A stretch of 36,177 bases of DNA from Symploca sp. SIO1C2 (lineage in GTDB: Bacteria > Cyanobacteriota > Cyanobacteriia > Cyanobacteriales > Coleofasciculaceae). Position numbers and translations under genes: made by a program. Below, piece by piece: positions 23,701 to 32,797 of this stretch. Within the stretch, counting starts at the first letter, position 1. Each line of letters opens with the position of its first letter. The notes under the pieces are model-generated. The model was given only the letters and a program-made list of their open reading frames with translations, searched no databases and was not told where the DNA came from. Location of the stretch: contig JAAHFP010000057.1 of NCBI GenBank assembly GCA_010672925.1, forward strand, positions 1 to 36,177. Direction: 5' to 3'.

Positions 23701-23925
23701 ATGAGAGTTAGAAGATTGGTAGACCGTAGAAAAGACCCCGACTATGAACAGGTCACGGGTCACGTTAAAAAAGATTTGTCGAGGGATTTTAAGGCTTACT
23801 GCACTAAAACCCGAATCACTATAGCTGAAGCTCTAGAGGAAGCTATACAACTCTGGCTTACAAAAAAAACTCAAGAAACAGAAAAAGCCAATGAACAGCC
23901 AAAACAAACCAGTCAACTCTCATAA
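23701..23925 (+). CDS. Ribbon-helix-helix-type regulator
   Basis: 74 residues. VTGHVKKDLSRDFKAYCTKTRITIAEALEEAIQLWL fits an RHH fold: one strand then two helices, like CopG or ParG. The basic N-terminus MRVRRLVDRRKD and a polar tail flank it. GAGGT is placed before the ATG. Such proteins repress copy-number, partition or antitoxin operons. It faces the HTH operon and is the first gene of a three-gene plus-strand operon. Confidence 0.65.
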   Translation: MRVRRLVDRRKDPDYEQVTGHVKKDLSRDFKAYCTKTRITIAEALEEAIQLWLTKKTQETEKANEQPKQTSQLS

Positions 23926-23945
23926 AGCTGTGAGGAAGGTTAATC

Positions 23946-24128
23946 ATGATTGCGACTCCCAATGAGGAAAACATCCATTCAGCAACAGACCCGAATCAGT
24001 GTAGGGAGATGGGGCGTAAGTATGGATGGAGGCTAAAAACTATCAGACGAACACGCGACCCAACTCTCAAAGTCAACTGTGTTTTCTACGGACAACAAAC
24101 TTCATTTGAGGATAAACGTTATGACTAA
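23946..24128 (+). CDS. Small hypothetical protein
   Basis: 60 residues, basic centre (CREMGRKYGWRLKTIRRTRDPTLKVNC). A strong ribosome site (GAGGAAGG) precedes the ATG. The stop overlaps the next ATG by 8 bases, so the genes are coupled. No family is recognised. Confidence 0.6.
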   Translation: MIATPNEENIHSATDPNQCREMGRKYGWRLKTIRRTRDPTLKVNCVFYGQQTSFEDKRYD

Positions 24129-24510
24129 CCCTGAAACTTGGATTGTTTACAAATCTGAGACAATGAGTGACCACGGATGGGAGGAACGCCAATTATTACC
24201 TTCTGGTTCAATCACAGATATTCTCAGTGAAGAATGGGATAGTTCTGGTCAGTTACCCGAAGTAGGCGCTCGTATCCGAGAGTATGCCAACCTTGATAAC
24301 CCAGAGGAAGGGGGAGTCACCCACGGTCGGGATGGAGACTGGGTTGTAAATAGGATTCAGCAGTTCGCATCTGGTGACACCGATCAAAGGATTATAGTTT
24401 GCTACTGCTCTTATCAGCCCATCACACCTGACTGGAGGCGACTTAAAAGAGGTAAGCAGGTGGTTGAAATGCTTGAAGCTATTGGTGTTGGGCAAGAGGT
24501 GAAAGTGTGA
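24121..24510 (+). CDS. Hypothetical protein
   Basis: 129 residues from the ATG at 24121, chosen because GAGGA lies upstream and the overlap with the previous gene is short. The sequence is mixed alpha/beta (ETWIVYKSETMSDHGWEERQL...RIIVCYCSYQPI) with no membrane segment. No family is recognised. It is the third gene of the RHH-led operon. Confidence 0.6.
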   Translation: MTNPETWIVYKSETMSDHGWEERQLLPSGSITDILSEEWDSSGQLPEVGARIREYANLDNPEEGGVTHGRDGDWVVNRIQQFASGDTDQRIIVCYCSYQPITPDWRRLKRGKQVVEMLEAIGVGQEVKV

Positions 24511-25023
24511 CTGACAGAGAGCAGCTGAATGCGTAGGACTGGGAGTGCAGAACGCCTCAGATTTTTTACGCTCAAAAGCTATCAGAGGCTTACTGGGCTT
24601 CAGTTATACGCCTCTCCCTTTTTGAGGTTGGTTCAACTCAAAAAGGGAGAGGCTCAAAACCTCTCAATAAAATTGAGATTTGATGACATTGTAATGACAT
24701 TTTTAGAAAGTTTACAAAAATTAAATTTGAAACCTTTATCTGGCAAGGGATACAGCTTTTAATGCTTCCATTAAAATTTCCCCTAAATGCTATGACACAA
24801 TTGGATATAACACGAAAAAGCGGTCAACTTCTTGCTTCCGTTTGAGTCAGGTGCTTTAGTAGAACACCAACAGAGAACAAAAAATCAACCACAAATACAA
24901 AAACTAATTCAAATCTAGCATCTTAGCCCTAGTTAGTGAATCACTAATTCCCCCAAGGGAATTCTCCAAGACTCAAAAAAAGCAAGAGGTTGTCTCCCGT
25001 TTCTCAGCACACGGTGACAACCC
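24511..25023. other. Gene-poor region with hairpins before the rep operon
   Basis: No gene is accepted. GCCTCTCCCTTTTTGAG (24610-24626) pairs perfectly with 24637-24653 around a 10-base loop. It is probably a terminator or attenuator, though no T-tract follows. Further on, TTAGTGA-A-TCACTAA (24933-24947) and AATTCCC (24946-24952) with GGGAATT (24957-24963) form adjacent inverted repeats about 60-90 bases before the leader gene. These could be an operator. Confidence 0.5.
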
Positions 25024-25227
25024 ATGAAAACAATTAAGAATTCAGCACAAAATACTGACAATCGCAAGCTATTTCAGCCAAAGTCAAAACCCCAAATAAG
25101 CAGCGTGCCAGGTGTTGGAGCGAAGGAAAAGTACCGATATCGAGTCGTTTTGGCGGGGAGGATTTTGGGCGCTTGCCTAACTCTGGAGCAAGCCTTAGCG
25201 ATCACGGGACTCGGAGGTGTGCTGTGA
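25024..25227 (+). CDS. Small basic protein coupled to the replication gene
   Basis: 67 residues, basic at the N-terminus (MKTIKNSAQNTDNRKLFQPKSKP). It continues SSVPGVGAKEKYRYRVVLAGRILGACLTLEQALAITGLGGVL, which resembles short plasmid orphans before rep genes. The stop TGA (25225-25227) overlaps the GTG start of the replication gene (GTGA), so its translation probably sets Rep synthesis. Confidence 0.6.
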   Translation: MKTIKNSAQNTDNRKLFQPKSKPQISSVPGVGAKEKYRYRVVLAGRILGACLTLEQALAITGLGGVL

Positions 25228-28200
25228 GCAAATTCATCCCCTCCAAGAAATCCAACCCCTGCGAAATATGCGGCGATACTTCGGGAAAATGCCGTACACA
25301 CCGGGATGGAGAAATCTTGCTGTGTATGAGCTTCAGTGGCTCTAAGTTCGGAGAGATTCAAAACGGCTACAAGTGTATTAAGGAGGATAAAGGTAAGGGC
25401 TGGTCAACCTGGAAAATTGATAATACCCAAGAGTGGACAGAGCAACAACAGAGGGAGTGGAGGCAGCGCCTTGAAGCTAGGAGAAGGCAGCAAGCATCAG
25501 TTGATGAGCAAAAGGCGCTAGCTACTCTATCACAGCAGCAGCGGCATGAGCAGTATTCAAGATTGCTAGCTGAACTGACTCTCCACCCAGAGGATAGGGC
25601 TGATTTAGTTCGTAGGGGCTTTACAGATGAGCAAATTAAGCTCTCTGGGTTCAAATCGGTTGAAAACTGGCAGTTGCTCAAAGGAAAGTACAGCCATCTA
25701 CTACCTGGCATGGGAATAGGCGGCAAGCGCTTGCTAACAGGGAGAGGGTATCTTTGCCCCATCCGTAATGCCCAAGGGCTAATAGTGGCTTGTCAGGTTC
25801 GGCTCAGGGAAGTTAGGAGCGGGGAAGGTCGCTATCGCTGGCTTAGCAGTGTCACTAAGAAAAACCCAGGCGGTCAGTCTCCTCATATTTACCACAAAGG
25901 ATTTGACCCTGAACTGCCTTTGGCTATCCACAAGCCAGTAGGTGAGCCCTTGGGTGTTGCTGTAGTCGAGGGTACAGGAGCTAAACCCTTCCTGGCTAGC
26001 CAGCGGTTAGGTAAGCTTGTCATTGGTGCTGCTGGTGGTCAGTGGGCTAGTAGCCAGAAGCAACTCAAGCAGACGGTAGAGAAGTACTCTCCAGGTGAGC
26101 CAATAACCTTATACCCTGATGCAGGGAGTACATCCAATAAGACTGTTATTGCCCAATACTTTAGGGTCGCCTCTGTGTTAAAAGAGTGGGGCTACTCCAT
26201 TCAATTTGCTTGGTGGGGACAGTCCACCAAAAATGATCCAGATATTGATGAGCTCCCTCCTGAGCGCTATAGCCAAATTGAATATCTCTCTATTGAGCAG
26301 TTCAAACAGCTGGCTACTGAACATGGTGGTTACTCAGAAAGGGAGGATCAGGCGCAGAAATACCTCAAGCCAATCGAGGAACTGCCTACGGTAAGCTTAA
26401 TGGCATCCCGTACAACAATGCAGGAGTTGAGGCGAGTTTTTAGCGCTCTCAATTCCGAGACGGGGAAGGAATGGCTCCAGCTACGGAAATTCACTCCTGA
26501 CCACACAATTAATTCACAGTACTTTGATTGGGAGCCTCCAAAATCTGGAGAAGGATTAGCGGTAAAATCTGGACTGGGAACTGGGAAAAGTTGGTGGGCT
26601 AACCAGAAATACCTAGCCAATCCATCAGATGGAGCTGCTATAGGAGGCTACAGAAATGTACTACTGGAGCAATTCTGTTCTAATGGACACAAGCTCAATG
26701 GAGAGCATTGGAATCAAATCCAAGGCGATTTAAAGGCCAACGGTGAACTGATACTTCTGGCTGACCCTCACTCAAGAATTGCTGGAGCAGTGGACTCCTG
26801 GGGGTACTTCTCCCCCCATCATTTTGAGGACAAGAAAATCATTTTTGATGAGGTTGAGAGCGTTGCTCGTCACCTTCATCACTCCAATACTGCTGTCAGT
26901 CTCTACAGGGAAACTATTAAGCAGCGGGTAGTTGATGCATTACAGAATGGGGATTCATTCTTTCTATCAGATGCAAACTTAACTGACTTCACTATTGAAT
27001 ATTTTGAGAAACTAAGCGGACGGAAAATTACCAAGGTGGAAAATACCTACATTGGTAACCGAGGTAAGATTTATCTATACGATGGCTCAAGTCGCCACCG
27101 TCAAGCTTCCCCCGAAGATGTAGACACTGGATTAGCTTCTCTTGTAGGCGAGTCGATTGAGTTTGATGCCAAACCCGATGACTACTCTCTTCTCCATAAA
27201 ACAATGATGGAGCTACCGCCTGACATTCCCATTATCATCAGTTCTGATTCTCAAGCCAAATGCGAGGCATGGGATTTGACGCTATCAGAGAAAGGGAGGA
27301 AGGTTTTTAGACTAGATAGTACAACTTCAAATACTGAAGAGGGCAAGGAATTCTTACGCGACCCCAAGGCTTTTATCCTCAAGTATGGCATCAATACAGT
27401 GATACTTTCTCCTAGCGCTGAATCTGGAGTCAGCATTGATATGAGAAAAGCTTCTTCAATTATCGATAGCATAGAATCCACAATGCCGAGTTTTTTCAAG
27501 TACGAATTCGCTTTTTTCTTTGGTGTGGCGGCAACGGATACTCAGGTTCAATTTTTAGGGCGTAATCGTGACCCTCAAACAATCAGGTTTGTTTACTGTC
27601 AAAATCATTCCAGCTTGCACACAAAAATAGGTTTTCAAAATCTAACATCGGGTCAACTGCAACAAGCCTTCAAAGAATACACCTTGGATTGTGCTAAGGT
27701 TTCTCTTTCCGGTCTTAGTGAAGTTGAGAGAAAGAACAAACTGCTTGATTTGGCAATTGAATTAGTTGAAAAATCAATAGACCCACATTATGAGTATGAA
27801 TGCCGGGTTATCGCCAAGGAGAATTTTGAGCGAAAGCACCCCAGACTTTGCCTTGAGTATGCCCTACGGGATAGCGGCTGGGATGTCACTGTTGTCAGGG
27901 GACGGGAGGATGATATCTCTGATTTAAGAGAGCAGCAGGAGTTAGTTCAATTCGCCGAGGCGCAAGCCACTCACAAAGTAGAAACAATCAACTCTAGTGA
28001 AGCTGATAAATTAGCCCGTAAACTCAACAAAACCCCTGACGAACGGCGCTCTGTTGTGAAGTCTCGGTTACTCTCAAGGCTCCCAGGTTTTGAGAATAAA
28101 TCGATCCTTGAGGAAAGGAAGTTAGCACCCTCATCAGTGGTTGAGACTGCCGAAAAACACAAAATTCTTCAAATTGATGGGGTTAAAGCCAATGAAGTTG

Positions 28201-29336
28201 GTTTTACTGAAAAGCTCAAGGAAGTACAGAAATTAGCAGTACAAGAGCAGGCAAATTCTGAGTCAAGCACCCCGCAGTCAACCACGGACAATAATACAGA
28301 AGATTTACGGTGTACTAACAACCTCAAAAACGAGGGGGTGACACATTCCGAAACTCAGGCTGCGCAAGGACTTGACCCCGTGACACAACCTGCCGATAAT
28401 TCTAAGAAAACCAGTGCTGTTGTGTCACACCCAGTCAAGGTGGTTTTTGAGAAGCCAGCCTTTGACCCTGAGTTTATCCACACCGTAAGAAATAAAGACC
28501 GAAATCTTATCTCAAGGATTGAGGAACAGTTCTTATTGCTCACCCCTGTTGCGGCTAAGCTTCTACAGCAACAGCGCTGGTATAAGAAACTAAGCATCTT
28601 TACCGACCCGGATGAGCCCGACTGTAAAAAGAAAATCCACCTAGCCACCTATCGGAGTAAATGGCTTCAAGTCCACACCCTGCTTTCTATGGGTATTGGG
28701 TGGTTCCTCAACCCAGAGAATAGCTGGCATAACAAATCCCCAGAGGTGCTGGAATTCTGGGAAAAAGGCAAAGACCTCAAACGTCAACGGAATATCGGTG
28801 TATCTGCTCAGGATACCTCGCCTTGCCAGTATCTGGGTAAAGTTCTCAAAAAGTTTGAGCTCAAGACAAAGTGTAAGCGAAAGAGAATTGAGGGCGAGGT
28901 AGTGCGATTATACTGCATAGATAAACTTCAGCCATTACATCAAGCCATTCTTGAGTCTGTGGCAGAGCGGATAAATTCCCAGATTTCTGAGTTCGTTTTT
29001 GATTGGAAAAAAGTGGCTTCTAATCAGGGTGTGTCACAACCCGTAACTCAGGCTATGCCCTCTCTTGAGTCTGTGACACAACGAGCCGATAATTTCTTAA
29101 AAACCAGTGGTGTTGTGTCACACCAGACTGGGGGGACTGGCTTGCCTGATGATGAAAGGCAATGTACTTTCCAAACCGAAGAAATTTCCCAAGCTGAGTT
29201 TGAACAGCTGAGGCGGATCTCAAAGGAGAGCTCAGAAAAAGGTCACATTTTTAGGTCTATGTTGATGGGGGTCAAGAAAATTACCCGTTTGTTGTACGAG
29301 CAAGTGATGACAGAGTTTGCTTTTGCTTCCTTCTAA
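25224..29336 (+). CDS. CyRepA1-type plasmid replication protein (primase/helicase-like)
   Basis: 1370 residues from the GTG at 25224. That start is preferred because GGAGG lies before it and it overlaps the leader stop. Order: N-terminal zinc cluster (C13, C16, C23, C34 in CEICGDTSGKC...LLC); a Toprim/DUF3854-like part (VAVVEGTGAKPFLAS near 245-260, LYPDAG); a helicase with GLGTGKS (450-456), DEVES (from 542) and QFLGRNRDP (arginines about 780-782); then a long variable C-terminal half. The DEVE-type helicase recalls origin-binding proteins. The layout fits the CyRepA1 family of cyanobacterial plasmids. It should start replication at a plasmid origin, possibly inside its own gene, where paired GTGACACAAC repeats are found. 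Confidence 0.85.
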   Translation: MSKFIPSKKSNPCEICGDTSGKCRTHRDGEILLCMSFSGSKFGEIQNGYKCIKEDKGKGWSTWKIDNTQEWTEQQQREWRQRLEARRRQQASVDEQKALATLSQQQRHEQYSRLLAELTLHPEDRADLVRRGFTDEQIKLSGFKSVENWQLLKGKYSHLLPGMGIGGKRLLTGRGYLCPIRNAQGLIVACQVRLREVRSGEGRYRWLSSVTKKNPGGQSPHIYHKGFDPELPLAIHKPVGEPLGVAVVEGTGAKPFLASQRLGKLVIGAAGGQWASSQKQLKQTVEKYSPGEPITLYPDAGSTSNKTVIAQYFRVASVLKEWGYSIQFAWWGQSTKNDPDIDELPPERYSQIEYLSIEQFKQLATEHGGYSEREDQAQKYLKPIEELPTVSLMASRTTMQELRRVFSALNSETGKEWLQLRKFTPDHTINSQYFDWEPPKSGEGLAVKSGLGTGKSWWANQKYLANPSDGAAIGGYRNVLLEQFCSNGHKLNGEHWNQIQGDLKANGELILLADPHSRIAGAVDSWGYFSPHHFEDKKIIFDEVESVARHLHHSNTAVSLYRETIKQRVVDALQNGDSFFLSDANLTDFTIEYFEKLSGRKITKVENTYIGNRGKIYLYDGSSRHRQASPEDVDTGLASLVGESIEFDAKPDDYSLLHKTMMELPPDIPIIISSDSQAKCEAWDLTLSEKGRKVFRLDSTTSNTEEGKEFLRDPKAFILKYGINTVILSPSAESGVSIDMRKASSIIDSIESTMPSFFKYEFAFFFGVAATDTQVQFLGRNRDPQTIRFVYCQNHSSLHTKIGFQNLTSGQLQQAFKEYTLDCAKVSLSGLSEVERKNKLLDLAIELVEKSIDPHYEYECRVIAKENFERKHPRLCLEYALRDSGWDVTVVRGREDDISDLREQQELVQFAEAQATHKVETINSSEADKLARKLNKTPDERRSVVKSRLLSRLPGFENKSILEERKLAPSSVVETAEKHKILQIDGVKANEVGFTEKLKEVQKLAVQEQANSESSTPQSTTDNNTEDLRCTNNLKNEGVTHSETQAAQGLDPVTQPADNSKKTSAVVSHPVKVVFEKPAFDPEFIHTVRNKDRNLISRIEEQFLLLTPVAAKLLQQQRWYKKLSIFTDPDEPDCKKKIHLATYRSKWLQVHTLLSMGIGWFLNPENSWHNKSPEVLEFWEKGKDLKRQRNIGVSAQDTSPCQYLGKVLKKFELKTKCKRKRIEGEVVRLYCIDKLQPLHQAILESVAERINSQISEFVFDWKKVASNQGVSQPVTQAMPSLESVTQRADNFLKTSGVVSHQTGGTGLPDDERQCTFQTEEISQAEFEQLRRISKESSEKGHIFRSMLMGVKKITRLLYEQVMTEFAFASF
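28338..29123. repeat. Paired GTGACACAAC inverted repeats inside the rep gene
   Basis: GTGACACAAC (28380-28389) is inverted as GTTGTGTCAC (28419-28428). The same pair recurs at 29073-29082 and 29112-29121. Both have exactly 29 bp between arms and similar inner sequence (GCCGATAATT...AAAACCAGTG). Single copies lie near 28338 and 29031. They are in frame, encoding PVTQPADN...TSAVVSH and SVTQRADN...TSGVVSH. They are candidate iterons or an origin within rep. Confidence 0.6.
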
Positions 29337-29636
29337 TTGCTACCATTTCTGATTTTTAGCCTGGAGCTGAAAGTGGGTTCCCATAGCTTGCAGCTGTGAG
29401 ATCCAATCTCAAAAGAATTAATCGCACCGGGAGATTGGCAACTAGTCTCTACAGCTGCAATGAGACAGCACCGAGACAGTGGACTGTGTTATTTATATAA
29501 CCCCTGAAAGTGAAGTATGATGGGAGCTGTAGTCAATTATGCTTGGCGAGTATTATGAAACTGTTATCAGCTTTTTCTCAAAGTTTCATAGAAAACTGAT
29601 AACCCTCTTGTCCCATCCTGTCGCGTGGTGTCTCGT
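29337..29636. other. Intergenic region with hairpin
   Basis: No gene. GTTATCAG (29563-29570) and CTGATAAC (29596-29603) form a hairpin extended by CTTTTT/GAAAA-rich pairing, 34 bases before the next start. CAGCTG-containing repeats occur near 29390 and 29450. No clear promoter. Confidence 0.4.
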
Positions 29637-30206
29637 ATGTCTCTGAGTGAAAAACAGCTAATCGTCATCGAGAAACTGGTAATGGGTTGTAACCATCAGG
29701 AAGCGGCTGATGCTGCTGGTGTGGCACGTTCTACTGTCTATCGGTGGTTGAACTCGGAGGAATTCAAGAGGGGCTTGGACTCAGCAAGAGAATCAATCAA
29801 AGAGGGTCATGAGCAGGTCATGGACTCCTACAAGAGAGCTCTATTAGAGGCTGTAAAGTACTCCCCTGATTGTATGAGCATCCTTTTGGAGATAGCCCAG
29901 AGTCCCGATACCCGTACAGCCGACAGACTCAAAGCAGTTGAGATGCTTTTACAGCAACCTCCCAAGCTAATGGGGTTGCTGACTACTGAAGCTGTTTTCC
30001 CAGAGGAGAGATTAGCCCAGGAGCAGGAAGAAAGATTAAAGAAGCAGCAGTTAGAAGCTATGCTTGAGGCATCCCCAGATTGGCGAAAAACCGATGACGG
30101 GTACTGGACGGATGATTCCTTGAGCGTTTTAGGCCAGTTGCATACTTATAACGTTGAGAAGGCGTATGAGAAGCTGACGAATCCTACAACTTTCTTTGAG
30201 CTTTAG
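29637..30206 (+). CDS. HTH protein resembling terminase small subunit
   Basis: 189 residues from the ATG at 29637; GTG codons at 29625 and 29628 are alternatives and no start has a clear ribosome site. The N-terminal HTH is LSEKQLIVIEKLVMGCNHQEAADAAGVARSTVYRWLNSEEFKRG, followed by a helical region with DRLKAVEMLLQQPPKL. It is a paralogue of 7023-7484. It lies upstream of another HTH gene and the terminase large subunit, so a small-terminase role (binding the packaging site) is reasonable. The extended C-terminal tail (...YWTDDSLSVLGQLHTYNVEKAYEKL) is not in the paralogue. Confidence 0.6.
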   Translation: MSLSEKQLIVIEKLVMGCNHQEAADAAGVARSTVYRWLNSEEFKRGLDSARESIKEGHEQVMDSYKRALLEAVKYSPDCMSILLEIAQSPDTRTADRLKAVEMLLQQPPKLMGLLTTEAVFPEERLAQEQEERLKKQQLEAMLEASPDWRKTDDGYWTDDSLSVLGQLHTYNVEKAYEKLTNPTTFFEL

Positions 30207-30234
30207 GCGATTGCCTCTATGAATGATGTCGCCA

Positions 30235-30400
30235 GGTGACATAAGCGTGAAAGCCATTATGGACAATGGGTACAGAAAAAGAAGATACTGAAAATGTCTC
30301 ACTGTCACCCCTTGAGGGTGACAAGTCCAACAAAAGGTGACATTTTTTCAGCATCAATGTCACTATAATCCTTGCCTTTAGGGGCAATAAGAATGTCACC
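30235..30400. promoter_or_regulatory. GGTGACA operator-like repeats upstream of the second HTH gene
   Basis: GGTGACA or its complement occurs at 30235, 30303, 30317, 30336, 30358 (TGTCAC only) and 30394. The pair at 30303-30310 and 30316-30323 forms an 8-bp-arm palindrome (TGTCACCC...GGGTGACA). The last copy is 6 bases before the ATG at 30406. Six sites in 166 bp point to a regulator or packaging protein binding region. Confidence 0.6.
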
Positions 30401-30405
30401 CCCCT

Positions 30406-30873
30406 ATGTCATTACCAATGCTATCAGTATCCTTGACCTCAAAACAGGCAATAGCCGCTAAAGCCCTGGCAAACGGCTTGACAATAAAGGAGGTGGCTAA
30501 ACTTGCTGGAGTATCTAAAAGGACAGTTTTGCGTTGGAAAAAAATAGACGCTTTCCAGACCGAACTTAATCAAGCTAAACACTTGGTAGCTACAAATTCA
30601 ATAGAGATTATTCGGGAGTCGAAAGAGTCTATTCTCCGAGATTACAGAGAGGAGATTAGCTCAATGATTGACTTAAGTCTTAGCTTATTGAAAGAAGTAA
30701 TGAAGAATCCTGAAGAAACAACAAGGAGTAGACTTAAAGCTGCTGAGATTTTTGGAAACTGGATGGGATTGAAATATATGAATGAAGTAAATATGGCAAT
30801 TGAACTGTTGGAGAAACGCGGATTTAAAGTTGTTGTTGAAAATCTTGAACATTTGGGTAATGAGACGAATTGA
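30406..30873 (+). CDS. HTH protein, likely terminase small subunit
   Basis: 155 residues (ATG at 30406; ATG at 30418 possible). The N-terminal HTH (LTSKQAIAAKALANGLTIKEVAKLAGVSKRTVLRWKKIDAF) and helical body (SIEIIRESKESILRDYREEISSMIDLSLSLLKEVMKN...RLKAAEIFGNWMG) match the small-terminase pattern. It ends 33 bases before the terminase large subunit. The GGTGACA repeats just upstream may be its own binding sites, as small terminases often bind near their gene. Confidence 0.65.
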   Translation: MSLPMLSVSLTSKQAIAAKALANGLTIKEVAKLAGVSKRTVLRWKKIDAFQTELNQAKHLVATNSIEIIRESKESILRDYREEISSMIDLSLSLLKEVMKNPEETTRSRLKAAEIFGNWMGLKYMNEVNMAIELLEKRGFKVVVENLEHLGNETN

Positions 30874-30906
30874 ACTGTTACGTTTTCCATCTACTGAAAG
30901 TTAAAA

Positions 30907-32502
30907 ATGCTGAGGTTATACGGGAGTGATTTAACTCCAAAAACATCTCGTCTAGTCAAAAAGAACACTCTGGCACTGTCAAATAATGCCAAGAATTTCT
31001 CTGAGTATTCCAGCAAACCTGTTGAGTTTGCTCACTGTGTTTTGGGTATCCCCTATCTCACACCAGACACGATTTCTATTCTAGAAAGTGTTCGTGACAA
31101 CAAGGTAACTAATGTACAAGCGTCACACGGTGTAGGTAAATCTTTTATCTCAGGTGCAGTGCTGACAATATGGTGGGTGTTTGCAGTAAAGGGACTGTGT
31201 ATCACCACTGCTCCTACAGAACGTCAGGTAAAACAAATCTTGTGGAGTGAAGCCAGGAAAAGCTTTCGACGAAATAAGCACAAATTAGGTGGCAGAGCTG
31301 GGGAACTGTTTATCAATCTCAACGAGGATGCTAGAGCATTTGGCTTCACCTCCAGAAGCACTGACTCTAATGGTTTTCAGGGCATACATGGGGACAAGCT
31401 ACTGCTGATCGTTGATGAGGCAAGCGGTATTTCTCCACAGGTTGATGAGGGAGCAGATTCGTGTTTGGTAGGCTCAAATAATCGAATGCTGAGGATTGGT
31501 AACCCATTAGCTGACGGGACACCTTTTGCCGCTGCCTGTAAGCGCTCTCATATACAAATACCCGCCTGGACTCATCCTAATGTAGCGTGGGCATACCAGA
31601 AAGAATCAGATGGTATCCACAGAATTAAGCCAGAACTCAGAGAGCATCTGTTTGATGAGAATGGTAAGGTATTGGATCGTCAAAGTTGGGGTAAGCCAGC
31701 ACGGGATACCATGCTCCAATACTTGGAAGAGATGTCCGCCATTGAGATTAATGGTGCTATTTCAGTAGAGTGGATTGAGAATGCCAGGATTAAGTATGGG
31801 GAAGGGTCAGCTTTCTGGGAGTCACGGGTAGAGGCGCGGTTCCCGTTAGATTCCGGTAAATCCATCATCCCCCGCCGCTATTTCCTCATGGGAAGGGTGA
31901 AATTTGACCAACTCACACCCCTCGAATGGAGAGAGAAGCTGAAACGTTACAGACCTCGCTATGGCTTGGATGTGGGTGATGGTGGTGATGAGAGTGCAAT
32001 TTCTAGGTGGCAAGGGTCTGTACTTTGGTTCGTGCGTTCGCAACCAACATTAGGAGATGAACTCGATACAGGGAGAGCGGCTGGTATGGTGTTAGCCGAT
32101 ATGAAGCGCTGGGGTAATGGTGCTGTTGGGGTTGATAATGTTGGGGTTGGTGCTGGCTCACTCGACATTATCAAGCGCTCTAATATTTTAGCCAGAGGTA
32201 TCCGCTGGGGGGTATCAGCTAAAGATAAAGAACGTTTTGCCAACCTTAAGGCTGAGCAGTTCTGGGAGGTGCGGGAGGCTTTAGAAAAAAGAGAGCTGGC
32301 TATTGCACCCCTTGGGGATTATGAGGAAGAGCTTATGGAGGATTGGGCTAACACTTTCTATGAAGAAACAGCCAGGGGTCAGATACGAATAGAGAACAAA
32401 ACCAAGACTAAGCAGCGATTAGGCAGAAGCCCCAATTGTGGGGATGCTGCTATCTACGGTTATCATGCTTCCCCACCTATCAGTCCGCTATTTTTTACGT
32501 AA
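30907..32502 (+). CDS. Phage terminase large subunit
   Basis: 531 residues. The ATPase half shows Walker A SHGVGKS (73-79), CITTAPTERQVKQILW, and Walker B LLIVDEASG (D170-E171), with a GNPLADGTPF coupling segment. The nuclease half has GLDVGDGGDESAI (D355 region), VGVDNVGVGAGSLDII and a late CGDAAIYGY aspartate, matching the RNase H-like terminase nuclease. The protein is of normal length and looks intact. It would cut and pump DNA into a prohead, but no portal, capsid or tail gene is in the window. Confidence 0.85.
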   Translation: MLRLYGSDLTPKTSRLVKKNTLALSNNAKNFSEYSSKPVEFAHCVLGIPYLTPDTISILESVRDNKVTNVQASHGVGKSFISGAVLTIWWVFAVKGLCITTAPTERQVKQILWSEARKSFRRNKHKLGGRAGELFINLNEDARAFGFTSRSTDSNGFQGIHGDKLLLIVDEASGISPQVDEGADSCLVGSNNRMLRIGNPLADGTPFAAACKRSHIQIPAWTHPNVAWAYQKESDGIHRIKPELREHLFDENGKVLDRQSWGKPARDTMLQYLEEMSAIEINGAISVEWIENARIKYGEGSAFWESRVEARFPLDSGKSIIPRRYFLMGRVKFDQLTPLEWREKLKRYRPRYGLDVGDGGDESAISRWQGSVLWFVRSQPTLGDELDTGRAAGMVLADMKRWGNGAVGVDNVGVGAGSLDIIKRSNILARGIRWGVSAKDKERFANLKAEQFWEVREALEKRELAIAPLGDYEEELMEDWANTFYEETARGQIRIENKTKTKQRLGRSPNCGDAAIYGYHASPPISPLFFT

Positions 32503-32511
32503 GGAGTTTCT

Positions 32512-32772
32512 ATGTCAGCTACAATAGAATCAAAAATAACCAAAAACAGTAAAATCAATTCATTCCTGGTTTTTTGGACTTTTTTAAAACTCTCTCTTTA
32601 TACTTTTAAGATTGCCCTAGACCTGCAAAAATTATCGATTCATAACACAGAAGTTGAAATTCAAGTCTGGGTTGATAACTTAACTCTATCTGAACGAGAT
32701 AGTCGATTTTTGTTATCAATTTTAGAAAACCCCCCAGAACCTTCATCAGGTTTGCTGTCTGTGTTTGATTAA
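32512..32772 (+). CDS. Antitoxin-like protein with DUF1778-type C-terminus
   Basis: 86 residues, with a strong AAGGAG site before the ATG. The last 30 residues (LTLSERDSRFLLSILENPPEPSSGLLSVF) match the toxin-neutralising tail of DUF1778/TacA antitoxins (LSERDWERFLxALxNPPxPNxxL). The usual N-terminal ribbon-helix-helix is not evident; instead there is a hydrophobic helix-rich part (SFLVFWTFLKLSLYTFKIAL). It is followed by a GNAT gene, the normal partner of such antitoxins. Confidence 0.6.
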   Translation: MSATIESKITKNSKINSFLVFWTFLKLSLYTFKIALDLQKLSIHNTEVEIQVWVDNLTLSERDSRFLLSILENPPEPSSGLLSVFD

Positions 32773-32797
32773 ATATCACTCTGAGTAAAAACGTATT

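Noticed and set aside
24529-24762. 77-residue plus-strand frame
   Set aside because: It has no convincing ribosome site, runs through a perfect 17-bp hairpin, and its sequence looks like read-through of intergenic DNA.
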